In this document: positions 50,933 to 61,238 of the stretch, piece after piece
How positions within the stretch are numbered: position 1 is the first letter of the stretch
Layout of the letters: each line of letters starts with the position of its first letter
Assembly: GCA_964584935.1 (NCBI GenBank)
Contig: CAZPBN010000011.1
Coordinates: 35,396-99,395 of the forward strand
Origin: CAZPBN01 sp964584935
GTDB lineage: Bacteria; Acidobacteriota; Aminicenantia; Aminicenantales; Aminicenantaceae
Length of the DNA stretch: 64,000 bases
Direction: 5' to 3'
Notes under the pieces: generated by a model
The model's database searches: none
What the model was told of the DNA's origin: nothing
The model's input: only the letters and a program-made list of their open reading frames with translations
Position numbers and translations under genes: made by a program

Positions 50933-53900
50933 TTGAGTAAACTAAAATCAATTTTTCTTGTTTTCCTCGGTGTGATTCTGATTAGCGGATTGCTCCTTGC
51001 TCAAGAAAACACAGGAAAGGTCGTCGGTACTGTCACAGATAATGAAGGCTTAGCAATACCAGGCGTTTCAGTTGAAGCAAAAAGCCCCGCTATGGTGGGA
51101 ACAGCCACAGCTGTCACAGATGCCAATGGCACTTACCGTTTGTTGGCTTTGCCAGTGGGAACCTACACCATTGAATATTCCTTGACTGGTTTCAAAACAG
51201 TTATCAGAAAAGGAATTCAAGTTCGTGTGGAAGAGACCATAACCGTCGACATCGCGATTGAACCAGGTGCGATTGAAGAGGAAGTCACCGTCATCGGACA
51301 GTCTCCTTTAGTTGATGTGAAAAGCACGACTAAAGGAATGACTCAAACCAAAGAAATGTTTGAGAAACTGCCCAGAGGACGAAACTTCGATACTCTGGTT
51401 TCGACAATTCCTGGCGTCAACCAGGAATCCTGGCTGTCCGGGGTATCCGTTGATGGAGCGAGCGGTGCAGAGAATATGTACTATGTGGACGGAATGGATA
51501 TCACCGCTATTTATGGAGGAACTGCAGACCAGAGTGCGGCTTATGAATTTGTGGAGGAAATTCAAATCAAAGCCAGCGGCTACCAAGCCGAGTACGGCGG
51601 AGCCATGGGAGGCGTGGTCAATGTCATCACCCGCTCCGGTGGTAACGAGTTACACGGTGAAGTCATCGGCTATTACAGCGGAAGCTCTTTAAACTCCAAG
51701 GAAAGAGATTCACTGAGAATCAATCCCTTGGATACCACTCAAGCAGAGTATGTCAACTACCAGGATCTGTATGGAAAAGATAAAATCAACCGCTATGAAA
51801 TAGGATTCAATCTGGGTGGTTATATCGTCAAAGATGCTGTGTGGTTTTATGGAACATTCCTGCCTGTGTTCAGAGACAGTACTAGACATGTTGAATGGTT
51901 GACAGGAGACCCGGCAACAGATCACACCCTGAATCAAACCTGGTGGAACGGTCAGTTCAAACTGACTGCCCAGCCCTTGAAAGGACTGCGTCTGGCAGCC
52001 AGTTTCCTGGGTGATTTTTACAAATGGAGAGGAGACCTTCCTGCCCGTTCAGGCGCCGGAAATCCGGACAAGGAATGGGGAGACTATGGTTTCGATTTTC
52101 CAAGCTACAGTGCGTCTTTCAATGCCGACTACACCGTAGGAAATAATTTCCTTATCAGCGCCCGCGCCGGCTATTTCCGTGAAAACAAGACCAATCAGCA
52201 GGTTGTGCCGGAAACAGGCCGTTATGCCTTTTATGAAGAAATCACTTACAGTCCAACCACCAATGCCTGGATCCCGGGAATTCCTGATAATTTGGTCAGA
52301 GGCGCTTTCTACACCAACTACGGTTATTGGGATGGATATGAGACCAAAAAAGATATCCAGAGCCGGATGAAAGCCAACCTGGATGCCACTTTTTATATGG
52401 ATCTAGCAGGAGAGCACTCCTGGAAAGCAGGCATACAGGGAGTCCGGATCGATCAGGATATCGACGATTCCTACAAGTATGACTACATCCTGTTTGGTTG
52501 GGGCAAGACCCTGCACTGGCCTGATGGAACCGACCATTCAGGGGAATACGGGTACTACGGCGTCCGCGGAGCCTTTGAAGATGAAAACCATCCCAAACGG
52601 GCTTTTGGGACTTTTGCCAATCCGCACAGCTATCGCTGGGCGATATACCTGCAGGATACCTGGGCCCCGGATTTTCTCAATGACCGGTTCACCTTGAACT
52701 TTGGTGTCCGGGCAGAAAAAGAGGATATCCCCTCATTTAGCGATTTGCCTGAGTATCAGGATCCTCCGATCACATTTGGATTCGGAGACAAAATCGCTCC
52801 CAGGATTGGATTTATCTATGACCTGTTTGGTGATGCCAAGACCAAGATCTTTGGTAGCTATGGAATTTACTATGACGTGATGAAGCTCGATATGGCAGTC
52901 GGATCCTACGGCGGATTCAAGTGGATCACAGAATACTACACTCTGGATACTTACCAGTGGCAGGATATAGGGCAGGGAAATTATCCTGGAGACTACATCG
53001 GATATCAGAATTGGAGAAAGCCCTCTTTCGATACCACAGATCCGGATCTCAAGCCCATGGCTCAGATGGAGTTATCCTTCGGACTCGAGCAGGAAATTAT
53101 GGAAAACCTTTCCGGTTCTGTCCGGTTTGTGTACAAACACCTCATCCGTGCCATCGAAGACGTTGGCGTCCAGACAGCAACCGGCGAACAGTACTACACA
53201 GCCAATCCGGGATTTGGCTGGACACGTCCTGTATCTGAAGGTGGAAAATTTTCTGACGACTATCTTCCTTGTCCCGAAGCCAAGAGAGAATATTATGCGG
53301 TCAACATCAACGTAGACAAAAGATTCAGCAATAACTGGCTGGGTGGATTTTCCTACACCTGGAGTTACCTGTGGGGCAACTATGCCGGTCTGGCTAGCTC
53401 TGACGAGAGGGGACGAAATAGTCCAAACGTGGAGCGCTACTTTGACCTCTGGTTCATGAACTATGATCAGAACGGTGAGGAAGTTTTAGGCAAATTAGCC
53501 ACAGACAGACCTCATCAGTTCAAGGTGTACGGCAGTTATGTTTTTCCGTTCGGATTGACACTGGGAGTGGTTGCCAATGGTATGAGCGGACTTCCAGTGA
53601 CCAAGGAATTTCAGACGGGTCACATTCAAGGCTATTATCCTGAAGGCCGATTCACAGACGGACGGTCACCGTTCCTGTTCTTTGTCAACGGCTATGCCGA
53701 ATACAACCTCGACATATCTGAAAAATTCACAGTGCAGCTCAATCTCAATGTGGATAATTTATTCGATACCAAAACTGCCCGTTCAGTTTATCAGCTGCTG
53801 AATCAGGATGATATCTATGTGAGCGACGCTGATAGAACAGCTGGTTGGGATTGGAGAGAGACTGATTATGAACCCGATCCTCAGTTCGGAGAGGAATACA

Positions 53901-53950
53901 GATTCTATCCCCCGCTTTCAGCCCGTATAGGAGTGAAACTCATCTTCTAG
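50933..53950 (+). CDS. TonB-dependent receptor with N-terminal carboxypeptidase-regulatory-like domain
   Basis: This is a large outer-membrane receptor (1005 aa). The TTG start is eight bases after AAGGAGG. It has a signal peptide (about 1-23), a CarboxypepD-reg-like beta-sandwich (about 27-110: GTVTDNEGLAIPGVSVEAKS), a plug domain (about 120-235: FEKLPRGRNFDTLVSTIPGV, GGAMGGVVNVITRSGGNELHG), and a beta-barrel to the end (SARIGVKLIF). The architecture is that of Acidobacteriota/Bacteroidota receptors for large or complex nutrients. Its GC is visibly higher than the flanks, which may reflect high expression or transfer. No ligand can be named. A strong terminator follows. Confidence 0.9.
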   Translation: MSKLKSIFLVFLGVILISGLLLAQENTGKVVGTVTDNEGLAIPGVSVEAKSPAMVGTATAVTDANGTYRLLALPVGTYTIEYSLTGFKTVIRKGIQVRVEETITVDIAIEPGAIEEEVTVIGQSPLVDVKSTTKGMTQTKEMFEKLPRGRNFDTLVSTIPGVNQESWLSGVSVDGASGAENMYYVDGMDITAIYGGTADQSAAYEFVEEIQIKASGYQAEYGGAMGGVVNVITRSGGNELHGEVIGYYSGSSLNSKERDSLRINPLDTTQAEYVNYQDLYGKDKINRYEIGFNLGGYIVKDAVWFYGTFLPVFRDSTRHVEWLTGDPATDHTLNQTWWNGQFKLTAQPLKGLRLAASFLGDFYKWRGDLPARSGAGNPDKEWGDYGFDFPSYSASFNADYTVGNNFLISARAGYFRENKTNQQVVPETGRYAFYEEITYSPTTNAWIPGIPDNLVRGAFYTNYGYWDGYETKKDIQSRMKANLDATFYMDLAGEHSWKAGIQGVRIDQDIDDSYKYDYILFGWGKTLHWPDGTDHSGEYGYYGVRGAFEDENHPKRAFGTFANPHSYRWAIYLQDTWAPDFLNDRFTLNFGVRAEKEDIPSFSDLPEYQDPPITFGFGDKIAPRIGFIYDLFGDAKTKIFGSYGIYYDVMKLDMAVGSYGGFKWITEYYTLDTYQWQDIGQGNYPGDYIGYQNWRKPSFDTTDPDLKPMAQMELSFGLEQEIMENLSGSVRFVYKHLIRAIEDVGVQTATGEQYYTANPGFGWTRPVSEGGKFSDDYLPCPEAKREYYAVNINVDKRFSNNWLGGFSYTWSYLWGNYAGLASSDERGRNSPNVERYFDLWFMNYDQNGEEVLGKLATDRPHQFKVYGSYVFPFGLTLGVVANGMSGLPVTKEFQTGHIQGYYPEGRFTDGRSPFLFFVNGYAEYNLDISEKFTVQLNLNVDNLFDTKTARSVYQLLNQDDIYVSDADRTAGWDWRETDYEPDPQFGEEYRFYPPLSARIGVKLIF

Positions 53951-53982
53951 TTGAAGAAGAAGAAATAGAAGCAGAAATAGAA

Positions 53983-54017
53983 AACCCTCTCCCCTGAAAA
54001 GGGGAGAGGGTTTTTTT
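53983..54017 (+). terminator. Rho-independent terminator of the TonB receptor gene
   Basis: A perfect 13-bp stem AACCCTCTCCCCT / AGGGGAGAGGGTT with a GAAA loop is followed by a T-run (54011-54017). On the other strand a TTTTCTATTTCT tail follows the same stem, so it may also stop the minus-strand genes that end at 54198. Confidence 0.9.
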
Positions 54018-54197
54018 ATTTAAAACAAAAAGAATTTTTTTCCAGTTCCTATCCTTTTGCTTGGGTTGTTATAAAAGAGAGGGATGGATTTATATTAGGA
54101 TAGGAATGAGCCGATTAAAAAACAATTAGAGACAAAGAAGGTAGAATTTATAAAATAAAAAAAGAGATAATTTATGATTGCTTTTGTTTCAGTAGAA

Positions 54198-55166
54198 TTA
54201 TTTAATGAGTGTTTTCAAGTATTCGATGATATTTTGGACTTCTGCGGCTCTTTTGGTGTTGGATTCATACTTTAAAAAAAGCTCGAAACTCTCCAATGCT
54301 TTCTGAAAATCACCTTTATTCAAATAGACATACCCCAGTTTATAGTAGGGATCACTCCAAGAGGGTTTGATTTGAGAAGCCAATTGGAAATAGTCAATGG
54401 CTTCTTCTATTTTTAAATTAGAAAAGTAGATTTCTCCCACATTATAAGCCACGATTTCATTATCCGGATAGGCATCAACGGATTGCTCAAAATAGTTTTG
54501 GGCTGTTTCAAAATCATCTTTTCTAAGGTAGCATTCCCCGATGCTTGACAGGGCTTTGGCTATTATTTCATCTCCAATTTCCTGTCCCTCTTCTTTAGAG
54601 CGGTCGATTATTTTGTTGTATTCCTCTATAGCTCTGTCTAAATTCCCTTTTTCTCTGTAGCAGTCCCCGATTATGAAATGAATTTGATAAACTTCAGGAT
54701 TTTTTTGGAGATATTCTTCCAGGATTTGAATAGCCTCATCATACTTTTCTTCTTCATACAGATTATCTGCTTTTTCGATGATATCCAATTCTTTCTTTAC
54801 CTTTGCTTGTTTGCTCTTTTTTAAAACCAATTCAACCTTAGGATTTTTTTGTAGCTGCTGAACATAGACATCTTCATAAGCGGGATTATAACCCTCTGAC
54901 GAAGCGATTACTCTCCATCCTCCGGTTCCCAGACCGAGGAACGCCCATTCTCCATGTTCATCTGTAAGGGTCTCCCGGGTTATTTCCTCATTTTCCAGAA
55001 ATTTTAAGACCACTTTAATTGATTCTAAGAGATTCCCGTTTTCATCCAAAACAACACCGCTTAAGCGCCCCACTCCTCTTCCTGCTTGAGCTTCGGCAGA
55101 ACCAATGAATAGAATATGGAATAAAAATATAAAAGATAATAATGCTATAAATGATTTTATTTTCAT
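54198..55166 (-). CDS. Exported TPR protein with carboxypeptidase-regulatory-like domain
   Basis: A signal peptide (about residues 1-27) precedes a CarboxypepD-reg-like beta-sandwich (about 33-113: GVVLDENGNLLESIKVVLKF, ...ASSEGYNPAYEDV), then about five TPR units (about 130-315), for example QIHFIIGDCYREKGNLDRAI and YYKLGYVYLNKGDFQKALES. It probably scaffolds other exported proteins. It lies 90 bases downstream of a GWxTD lipoprotein gene on the same strand. The N-terminal sandwich is shared in type with the TonB receptor. Confidence 0.8.
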   Translation of the reverse strand: MKIKSFIALLSFIFLFHILFIGSAEAQAGRGVGRLSGVVLDENGNLLESIKVVLKFLENEEITRETLTDEHGEWAFLGLGTGGWRVIASSEGYNPAYEDVYVQQLQKNPKVELVLKKSKQAKVKKELDIIEKADNLYEEEKYDEAIQILEEYLQKNPEVYQIHFIIGDCYREKGNLDRAIEEYNKIIDRSKEEGQEIGDEIIAKALSSIGECYLRKDDFETAQNYFEQSVDAYPDNEIVAYNVGEIYFSNLKIEEAIDYFQLASQIKPSWSDPYYKLGYVYLNKGDFQKALESFELFLKYESNTKRAAEVQNIIEYLKTLIK

Positions 55167-55255
55167 TTCTTACCTCCAATCTTGAACACTTGGTTTCTCA
55201 TTCTTTCCCTAAGATAAATAATGCACTTTTATTTAATGAAAAAAAATGTAATTTC

Positions 55256-56203
55256 TTAAACGGTTAGTTTTATTTCCTTTCTGACTGTGTTTCCAGTGGT
55301 TTTGTTTTCTAACTCAGCAATAAGGGTGTATTTTCCTTTTTCCAGATCAACCAGAGTCTCTATGGAATAACTTTTGGTTGCCATTTCTTTGAGTTCGTCT
55401 TCTTCCATAGATAAAAGATATTCCTTTTGACGATGCTGGATTTCTGTTCCGGAAGGATCAATGATTTGGATATCTAAGGCTAGAGTTGTGGTCAACTGGT
55501 TTTCTTCTTCCATGAACAAGATATTCTTGTAGGGGACATCAATCTGAATGGATATTTTGCCTTTGTCAACCTTTTTTGTGCTTATGTGAAAATCAAAAAC
55601 AACGTCTTTTCCCTCCACGCCGGGTTTTAATCTCATTTGGGCTTCATTCATTTTAGCAAGATGATAGGCACTTTGAGGAGTGAGTTTATATTCTCCGTTA
55701 AAGGCATGGTCGACAAAAATGATAGGGAAAAAGCCGTAATACCATATTTCTGTGGGTTTTCCGTAAAACGTATAGCCTCTGGGATAGGTTTCTCTGCTGT
55801 CCGGAGGTCCAAAAAGGATATGAACTCTCCCCCTGTCTTGAAGCCATCCAGGGGTTGGTCCTTCTCTAAAAAGCATATTTGCTTCTTCGATGCGGGCAAA
55901 ATACTCTTCCTTAAACTCATTTTCTTCATCTTGGGGAGAAGGATCCCTTTTTTTCCAAAATTCATTAATGAAATCTTCCCTTTCCGAGGGAGGAAGATTT
56001 AAGAAAATTTTCTTTTCTTCTTCGGTGATGATGTATCTTACTTTTGAAAAGAATTTTTTGCTTTTAGGATCCAGATTTTTTCTGGCTCTATAATAAGAAC
56101 ATGAATTGAGAGTCAAAAAAAAAGAGAGAAGTAAAAGGGAACTAATGAACGATATGAAAAAAGCAGTCAAATATTTGCCATTAGAATAATTTTTTTTTAT
56201 CAT
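55256..56203 (-). CDS. GWxTD-domain lipoprotein (short form)
   Basis: A lipoprotein signal (LTLNSC, Cys35) is followed by a GWxTD-type domain: VRYIITEEEKKIFLNL, FWKKRDPSP, then GWLQDRGR (119-126). The Thr of the name motif is Gln here. The C-terminal part is beta-rich with LEKGKYTLIAELENK near the end, and there are no TPRs. It overlaps the long GWxTD gene upstream by four bases (ATGA), so the two are translated together. Confidence 0.8.
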   Translation of the reverse strand: MIKKNYSNGKYLTAFFISFISSLLLLSFFLTLNSCSYYRARKNLDPKSKKFFSKVRYIITEEEKKIFLNLPPSEREDFINEFWKKRDPSPQDEENEFKEEYFARIEEANMLFREGPTPGWLQDRGRVHILFGPPDSRETYPRGYTFYGKPTEIWYYGFFPIIFVDHAFNGEYKLTPQSAYHLAKMNEAQMRLKPGVEGKDVVFDFHISTKKVDKGKISIQIDVPYKNILFMEEENQLTTTLALDIQIIDPSGTEIQHRQKEYLLSMEEDELKEMATKSYSIETLVDLEKGKYTLIAELENKTTGNTVRKEIKLTV

Positions 56204-58260
56204 TGTTTGTCCTTTATAGATTGGATTTTACCCATTATTTTTTCCTGTTTGGGATCGATTTCCAAAGACTTTTCCCATGCGACCAAGGCTGCTTCTCTGT
56301 TACCCATTTGATAGTAGCATTCTCCAATTGAATTGAGAACAAAAAGATTTGTGCCATAATATTCGAGATATTTTTTATAGTAAGAAATAGCTTTCTCGAA
56401 TTCTTCCAATGCTTGATGGGATTGACCAATCATTGAATAAAATTTGTGTTTTTCTTTATGCTCTATAAAAGGAATAGCTACTTGCTTTGCCTTTTGGTAA
56501 TTCTTTTCTTTGATGAGAACCCGCATAAAATCCAAAGCGTATCGAACCGATGTTGTTTTTTCTCTAAAGGCTTGTTCTAATAAGGATTTTGCTTTTTGGA
56601 TATTATTTTTATTGAAGTATTGATTGCCTAAGATGTGTGCATACATGGAATGATCAGAGGAAGGCATCGGCACAGAAAGAGTCCACGGTCTCGATAAAAA
56701 CGCTAGATGAGATATATAAAAGTTGCTTTGTTTTGAAAATATTTCTTCCTTTTTGCTATTAAACGCAGAAACTTTCATTCTGTAATATCCGGCATTGAAG
56801 TCAGATAAAGAAAACTCTGCAAGGAAATTAGGCGATTCAGGATAATCACTTATCTTTTTGATCACTGAGTGGACTTTTTCATCTTCATTGAATATCGTGT
56901 ACTGGAGATATCCATTATTTTTGAGACCTTCATTGAGATTGTGAATTTGAAAGAAAACATATAGATTATCTTCAGAGATAAAGTCATTGCGGGGTGAAGG
57001 AACCAGCTGAACATTGCCAATGAGAAAAGCTTTGTTTTTCCCGCTGTATTTAGAATTCTCAATGATTTTGTTAGCCAGTATCAAGGGACTCATTTGAAAA
57101 GAATGTTTTTCGGGAATCACAATGTTTTTTTCTATAGAAGTAAACTCTTTGGACACTCGGTTTTTCAACAGGATGTTCAATTTATAGTTCCCTTCGACCA
57201 GGGGAAACATATCCTGAAAACTGAATAGTTTTCTTTTGATATAATTGATTTGATCATTGTTGATTTGAACGGGGATACTTTTTTCATATTGAAACACTGT
57301 GCTTCCTTTGAGATCAGAAACGTTGCTATTGATTGTTAAATTTGTATAAAATTGATCTTCCTGCTGCTCAATGGAAAGTTTTTTGGGCTCGATAAGGAAG
57401 TGAACAAAGAACATCCCAGAATCGTCTTTGAGGATTGTCACCAGAGAGTCATTGTCAATGTAATTCGCAGAATAATCCACTTCAATGATATCCTTATATT
57501 CCAGGAGTTTTTTGGCATAAGCATCTTCAACTTTTTTGTGGGGCATGGAGGGGATTTTATTGGAGAGAAGAATTTCGGAAGCCATGGAAGGAGAGAGAGA
57601 ATACTGGGCTTCTCCTGGGATGAGGGTGAGGGAAACATCAGCAATCTTTGGTTCGATGGTTCTTAAATCGTAATAAGCAGACAAGTAGTCTAGAGGATCC
57701 CCCTTATAATGGATTAAGAGTTTTTGGGGACCAAACTTCACCGGGCTGTACAACTCATATTCGCCGATTCCTCTTCTTTTAAAAAATACAACATTAAAGG
57801 AATCGGGAAGTCCTTCTTTCTTCATTCCTCCATAAAACCAAATGATAACAGGAAAAACTTCCGAAAGATTTTGAAACCGTTCGGTTGAATTGGGTTCCCC
57901 TAAGATAATATAAATTCTTCCTCTGTCTGTTCTCCATCCTGGTCCTGGAGATTCTCTCCCAAACCAATGGTTGGCGTATTGTATGCGTTTGTAATGTTCG
58001 GTTTTAAACTCATTCTCAGGAGTGTTGGGAGTCGGATCACGGTGTTTCCAGAAAGCTTCTATAAAAAGCTCCCTTTCTCTGTCGTTGCTCAGTTGTAAAA
58101 AAACTTCCTTTTCTTGTGGAGTTATGATATAAACCACTTCTTCTTCTAACCATCTACGGTGTTGCTCGGAAAGATCATCAGTTGATTTGTCTTTTGGGCT
58201 TGAAAAAACGAACAACGACGCTATAAAAAAAACAGTCAATAACAAACATACTTTTTTCAT
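56200..58260 (-). CDS. GWxTD-domain protein with C-terminal TPR repeats
   Basis: This is a paralogue of the gene at 42403-44505, with the same layout: signal peptide (about 1-21), EEEVVYIITPQEKEVFLQL, FWKHRDPTPNTP and GWRTDRGR (108-114). A long beta-rich middle follows, and TPR units occupy about residues 570-680 (NSIGECYYQMGNREAALVAW). Shared blocks are near-identical in places, so the two come from one duplication. The stop overlaps the short GWxTD lipoprotein start by four bases. Confidence 0.82.
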   Translation of the reverse strand: MKKVCLLLTVFFIASLFVFSSPKDKSTDDLSEQHRRWLEEEVVYIITPQEKEVFLQLSNDRERELFIEAFWKHRDPTPNTPENEFKTEHYKRIQYANHWFGRESPGPGWRTDRGRIYIILGEPNSTERFQNLSEVFPVIIWFYGGMKKEGLPDSFNVVFFKRRGIGEYELYSPVKFGPQKLLIHYKGDPLDYLSAYYDLRTIEPKIADVSLTLIPGEAQYSLSPSMASEILLSNKIPSMPHKKVEDAYAKKLLEYKDIIEVDYSANYIDNDSLVTILKDDSGMFFVHFLIEPKKLSIEQQEDQFYTNLTINSNVSDLKGSTVFQYEKSIPVQINNDQINYIKRKLFSFQDMFPLVEGNYKLNILLKNRVSKEFTSIEKNIVIPEKHSFQMSPLILANKIIENSKYSGKNKAFLIGNVQLVPSPRNDFISEDNLYVFFQIHNLNEGLKNNGYLQYTIFNEDEKVHSVIKKISDYPESPNFLAEFSLSDFNAGYYRMKVSAFNSKKEEIFSKQSNFYISHLAFLSRPWTLSVPMPSSDHSMYAHILGNQYFNKNNIQKAKSLLEQAFREKTTSVRYALDFMRVLIKEKNYQKAKQVAIPFIEHKEKHKFYSMIGQSHQALEEFEKAISYYKKYLEYYGTNLFVLNSIGECYYQMGNREAALVAWEKSLEIDPKQEKIMGKIQSIKDKQ

Positions 58261-58424
58261 TTGTTTTCTCTCACTTTTACCTCATTTATGATTATAATAA
58301 ATAACCCCATAGTTTTCAATGCATATTTGATGGGTTGTTAAACCACATGCAAACAAGTTTATCAATATTCCTATCTTTAATAAGAAAGCACTAAAGTGAA
58401 ATGAGCTAGAAAAAAGTGCTTCAT

Positions 58425-59780
58425 TTAAGGATGGGGATGCTTCGAATTTTGAGTTTTGTCCGGGCCCACTATCATTTCCAGGCTAATATCAGGATTAAGA
58501 ACTTTTTTTATATAAGCATTGATTTGCTGAAGAGTCACATTATCTATTTCCTGGGACAACCTGGAAAGAAAATCATAGCCTAGCCCCAAACATTCCAATC
58601 TGGCAAGGAGTTGTGTTCTGGAATTTTTAGATTCATTTTTTCTTAGAAAAAAAGTCTTGGAATATATCTGGTGTGTCTTTAATTCTTTTTCTGTGATTCC
58701 GTTCTGGTAAAGATTTTGGAGAACTTTTTTTAGTTTTTCCCTGGCTTTATCTTTTTTCTGGTGATTTGTTTCTAAAAATGCCTCAAGAATTCCTCCTTCT
58801 TTAAGAAAGGTGATTCTGGAGTTCACATTATAGGCTAAGCGTTCTTTAATTCGAAGAGGCCATAGTCTGGAATTGAATCCTTTTCCTAATAGATTTCTTA
58901 ATAGGAGTCCCAACACATAATTTTTTTGATTGAGGGGAGGAAGGGCAAAAGCCATGGAAACTAAGGACTGTTGGGTGTCTTTCTTGATATAATGAATGTT
59001 TTCTTCTGGCGGTCTTAAAGAAGGGAATTCGGAACCAGGGCATTCTCCTGCAGGAATTTGTCCCAGCTGTTTTTTACACAATTCTAATATTTTATCTTTA
59101 TTTAAATCCGTAGAGACGGAAACAATCATGTTTCCCGCTCTAAAATAATGATTATAGAATCTTTTGATGTCTCTTTTTTTAATGGCTTTTAAAGATTCTT
59201 CGCTTCCGTAGATAGAACCAGCATAGGAAGTTTTATCAAAAAAGAAATCAATAAGAGCATTGTGAGCCAGATTGATGGCATCGTCTCCTTCTCGTTTTCT
59301 ATAATGATTCATCAATTTTTCGACTTTATTGATTCTTAAACCAGAAAAAAGCGGATCTGTTATGATCGGAGTAATCAATTCCAGTGTGCTCTCTAGATTC
59401 TCAGACAAGCAGGATATATGAATGAGAGAATAATCCCTTTCACATGAAACGGAAAGCTGGGTTGCTTGGGTCATCAACTCTTGGATTTTACTCCGGCTGG
59501 GAATTTCTACTGCCAAACGGGTGGTCAGAAAGGCGAGACCTTTTTTGTCAGAAGGTTCAACTTTTTTCCCACCTTTGATGAAAATTTGGAGGACAGTCAA
59601 AGAAGATGATTGATCTATTTGGTATATAAGAGTGAGTCCGTTATCTAAAATTTCTTTTTCAGCAAATGTGTTTAGAGTGGCTTTTTGACTGGACAAAGAC
59701 GAAGAAGTCATGAACAAGCATAGACTCATACCCACTAAAAGGGTTCTTTTGAAAACACTAAAAGAATAATACTTCATCAT
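58425..59780 (-). CDS. M16-family peptidase homologue, non-catalytic subunit
   Basis: This is an insulinase/PqqL-like M16B protein (451 aa, signal peptide about 1-27). The zinc motif HxxEH of the family is absent; the matching place reads KKGLAFLTTRLAVE. The R/Y substrate-binding pair is kept near SRLWPLRIKERLAYNV, as in the inactive halves of bacterial M16 heterodimers. The active partner gene lies four bases upstream on the same strand. Together they likely form a periplasmic peptidase. Confidence 0.85.
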   Translation of the reverse strand: MMKYYSFSVFKRTLLVGMSLCLFMTSSSLSSQKATLNTFAEKEILDNGLTLIYQIDQSSSLTVLQIFIKGGKKVEPSDKKGLAFLTTRLAVEIPSRSKIQELMTQATQLSVSCERDYSLIHISCLSENLESTLELITPIITDPLFSGLRINKVEKLMNHYRKREGDDAINLAHNALIDFFFDKTSYAGSIYGSEESLKAIKKRDIKRFYNHYFRAGNMIVSVSTDLNKDKILELCKKQLGQIPAGECPGSEFPSLRPPEENIHYIKKDTQQSLVSMAFALPPLNQKNYVLGLLLRNLLGKGFNSRLWPLRIKERLAYNVNSRITFLKEGGILEAFLETNHQKKDKAREKLKKVLQNLYQNGITEKELKTHQIYSKTFFLRKNESKNSRTQLLARLECLGLGYDFLSRLSQEIDNVTLQQINAYIKKVLNPDISLEMIVGPDKTQNSKHPHP

Positions 59781-59784
59781 AGGT

Positions 59785-61140
59785 CTATTTTTTAAGAGGC
59801 AAAATGGAAACAGCCACGTATTGATTTTTTCCTAAATATTTGCTTGCTGCACTTCTGAGATCAGTGGAACTTATTTCCTTAATTTTTTCAATATAGTTTT
59901 CTCTCTGAGGATTTTCATTTAAAAGCAAAAACCGGGCAGAGGAAACTCCCATGTTAAGGCTATCTTCTTGAGATAGATTGAATTTAAATTTCAATTGATT
60001 TTGGGCGCTTTTCAAGAAATCCAGAGCATGCAACCGTTCTTCTCCTAAATAATCATCTTTGGAATAATCCAATTTTCTTGTATTTTTTAAAAATTGAATG
60101 GCTTTGTTTTTCACAAATTGGATATTTTTTGGATCCAGAGTGAAAAAGATTAAAATAGCTCCTCCATATTTGTAGGCGGCATAGTTCATAGAAACAGAGT
60201 GAATCAATTCCCTTGGACCCAAAAAGGGATAATTCAACATGGGATTAACACCTCTTCCTAATATTTCTGTTAAAAGGTCAATCTCATATTGATCCGGATG
60301 ATTGTAATCAGGGCCCAATAAGCCAATGACCAGGTAAGCTTGATTGACATCCATTTCCTTTTCCACTTCTATTTTATTATTTAAAGGAGAAATTTTTTTA
60401 AGTTTTGGAGGAGAAAACTCTTTTTGTTGGAGATCTCCAAAAACATCCTTAATTTTTTGTTCGATTTGGGGAATGCTGAAGTCCCCCACCAAGGTCAATG
60501 CGCAGTTAGAAGGGATGAAATAATCTTTATAAACTTGTTCTATTTGTTCCACAGTTGCCGATTTGATAATTTCTTTGTTTCCGTGAATCGGTTTGCAGTA
60601 AGGATGATTGTTAAACAGGTTCTGGAGGACAAGAGAAGTAGCGTATTTGAGAGGATCATCATGAAGCTGATCTATTTCTTCCAAGATAACTTGTTTTTCT
60701 TTCTCCAATTCTTTTTGGGACAGTTTTAAATTGAATAAAATTTCTTTCTGGTTCTCCAGGGCAAAATCGATGTGCTCCAAAGGAACTGTTAATTCGAAAA
60801 TGGCGAGGTCCCGTCCAGTATGCGCGTTGAAATAAGCTCCGTGTTCTCTGATATCCTGGCCAACCTGGAATCCACTCCGTGAACCTGTTCCTCTAAATAA
60901 AATGTAATGTTCTAGAATATGAATAAGCCCATTTGTTTTTTCCGACTCATCTTTGGAACCAACATTGACAGCAAAAACGATATTGATTAAAGGGAGATTG
61001 TGTCTTTCATAACAAAAGACTTTGAGTCCGTTTTCCAGTTCAAATTGTTTGGTTTGTTCCTGTTCCTGTCCATAAAAGGATGCAAAGACAAGCATGAAGA
61101 TAAGTGTTTTTGTTATCAAACGCACGGCATATCCATTCAT
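59785..61140 (-). CDS. M16-family zinc peptidase, catalytic subunit
   Basis: This is the active half of an M16B pair (451 aa, signal peptide about 1-24). The inverted zinc motif HILEH is at 74-78 and the third ligand lies in VILEEIDQLHDD (about 154). HTGRDLAIFELTVP and NCALTLVGDF are family segments. It is four bases upstream of the non-catalytic partner. M16 enzymes cut peptides inside a closed chamber, so the pair probably finishes peptides made by other exported proteases here. Confidence 0.9.
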   Translation of the reverse strand: MNGYAVRLITKTLIFMLVFASFYGQEQEQTKQFELENGLKVFCYERHNLPLINIVFAVNVGSKDESEKTNGLIHILEHYILFRGTGSRSGFQVGQDIREHGAYFNAHTGRDLAIFELTVPLEHIDFALENQKEILFNLKLSQKELEKEKQVILEEIDQLHDDPLKYATSLVLQNLFNNHPYCKPIHGNKEIIKSATVEQIEQVYKDYFIPSNCALTLVGDFSIPQIEQKIKDVFGDLQQKEFSPPKLKKISPLNNKIEVEKEMDVNQAYLVIGLLGPDYNHPDQYEIDLLTEILGRGVNPMLNYPFLGPRELIHSVSMNYAAYKYGGAILIFFTLDPKNIQFVKNKAIQFLKNTRKLDYSKDDYLGEERLHALDFLKSAQNQLKFKFNLSQEDSLNMGVSSARFLLLNENPQRENYIEKIKEISSTDLRSAASKYLGKNQYVAVSILPLKK

Positions 61141-61238
61141 TTTTTTATTTTACCTGAGGGATTCCATCGGGACAAGAGACAATGATCATCAGTGTGTGTG
61201 TTCACAGAAATGCCCTCAAAGGAATTCACTCATTCTGT

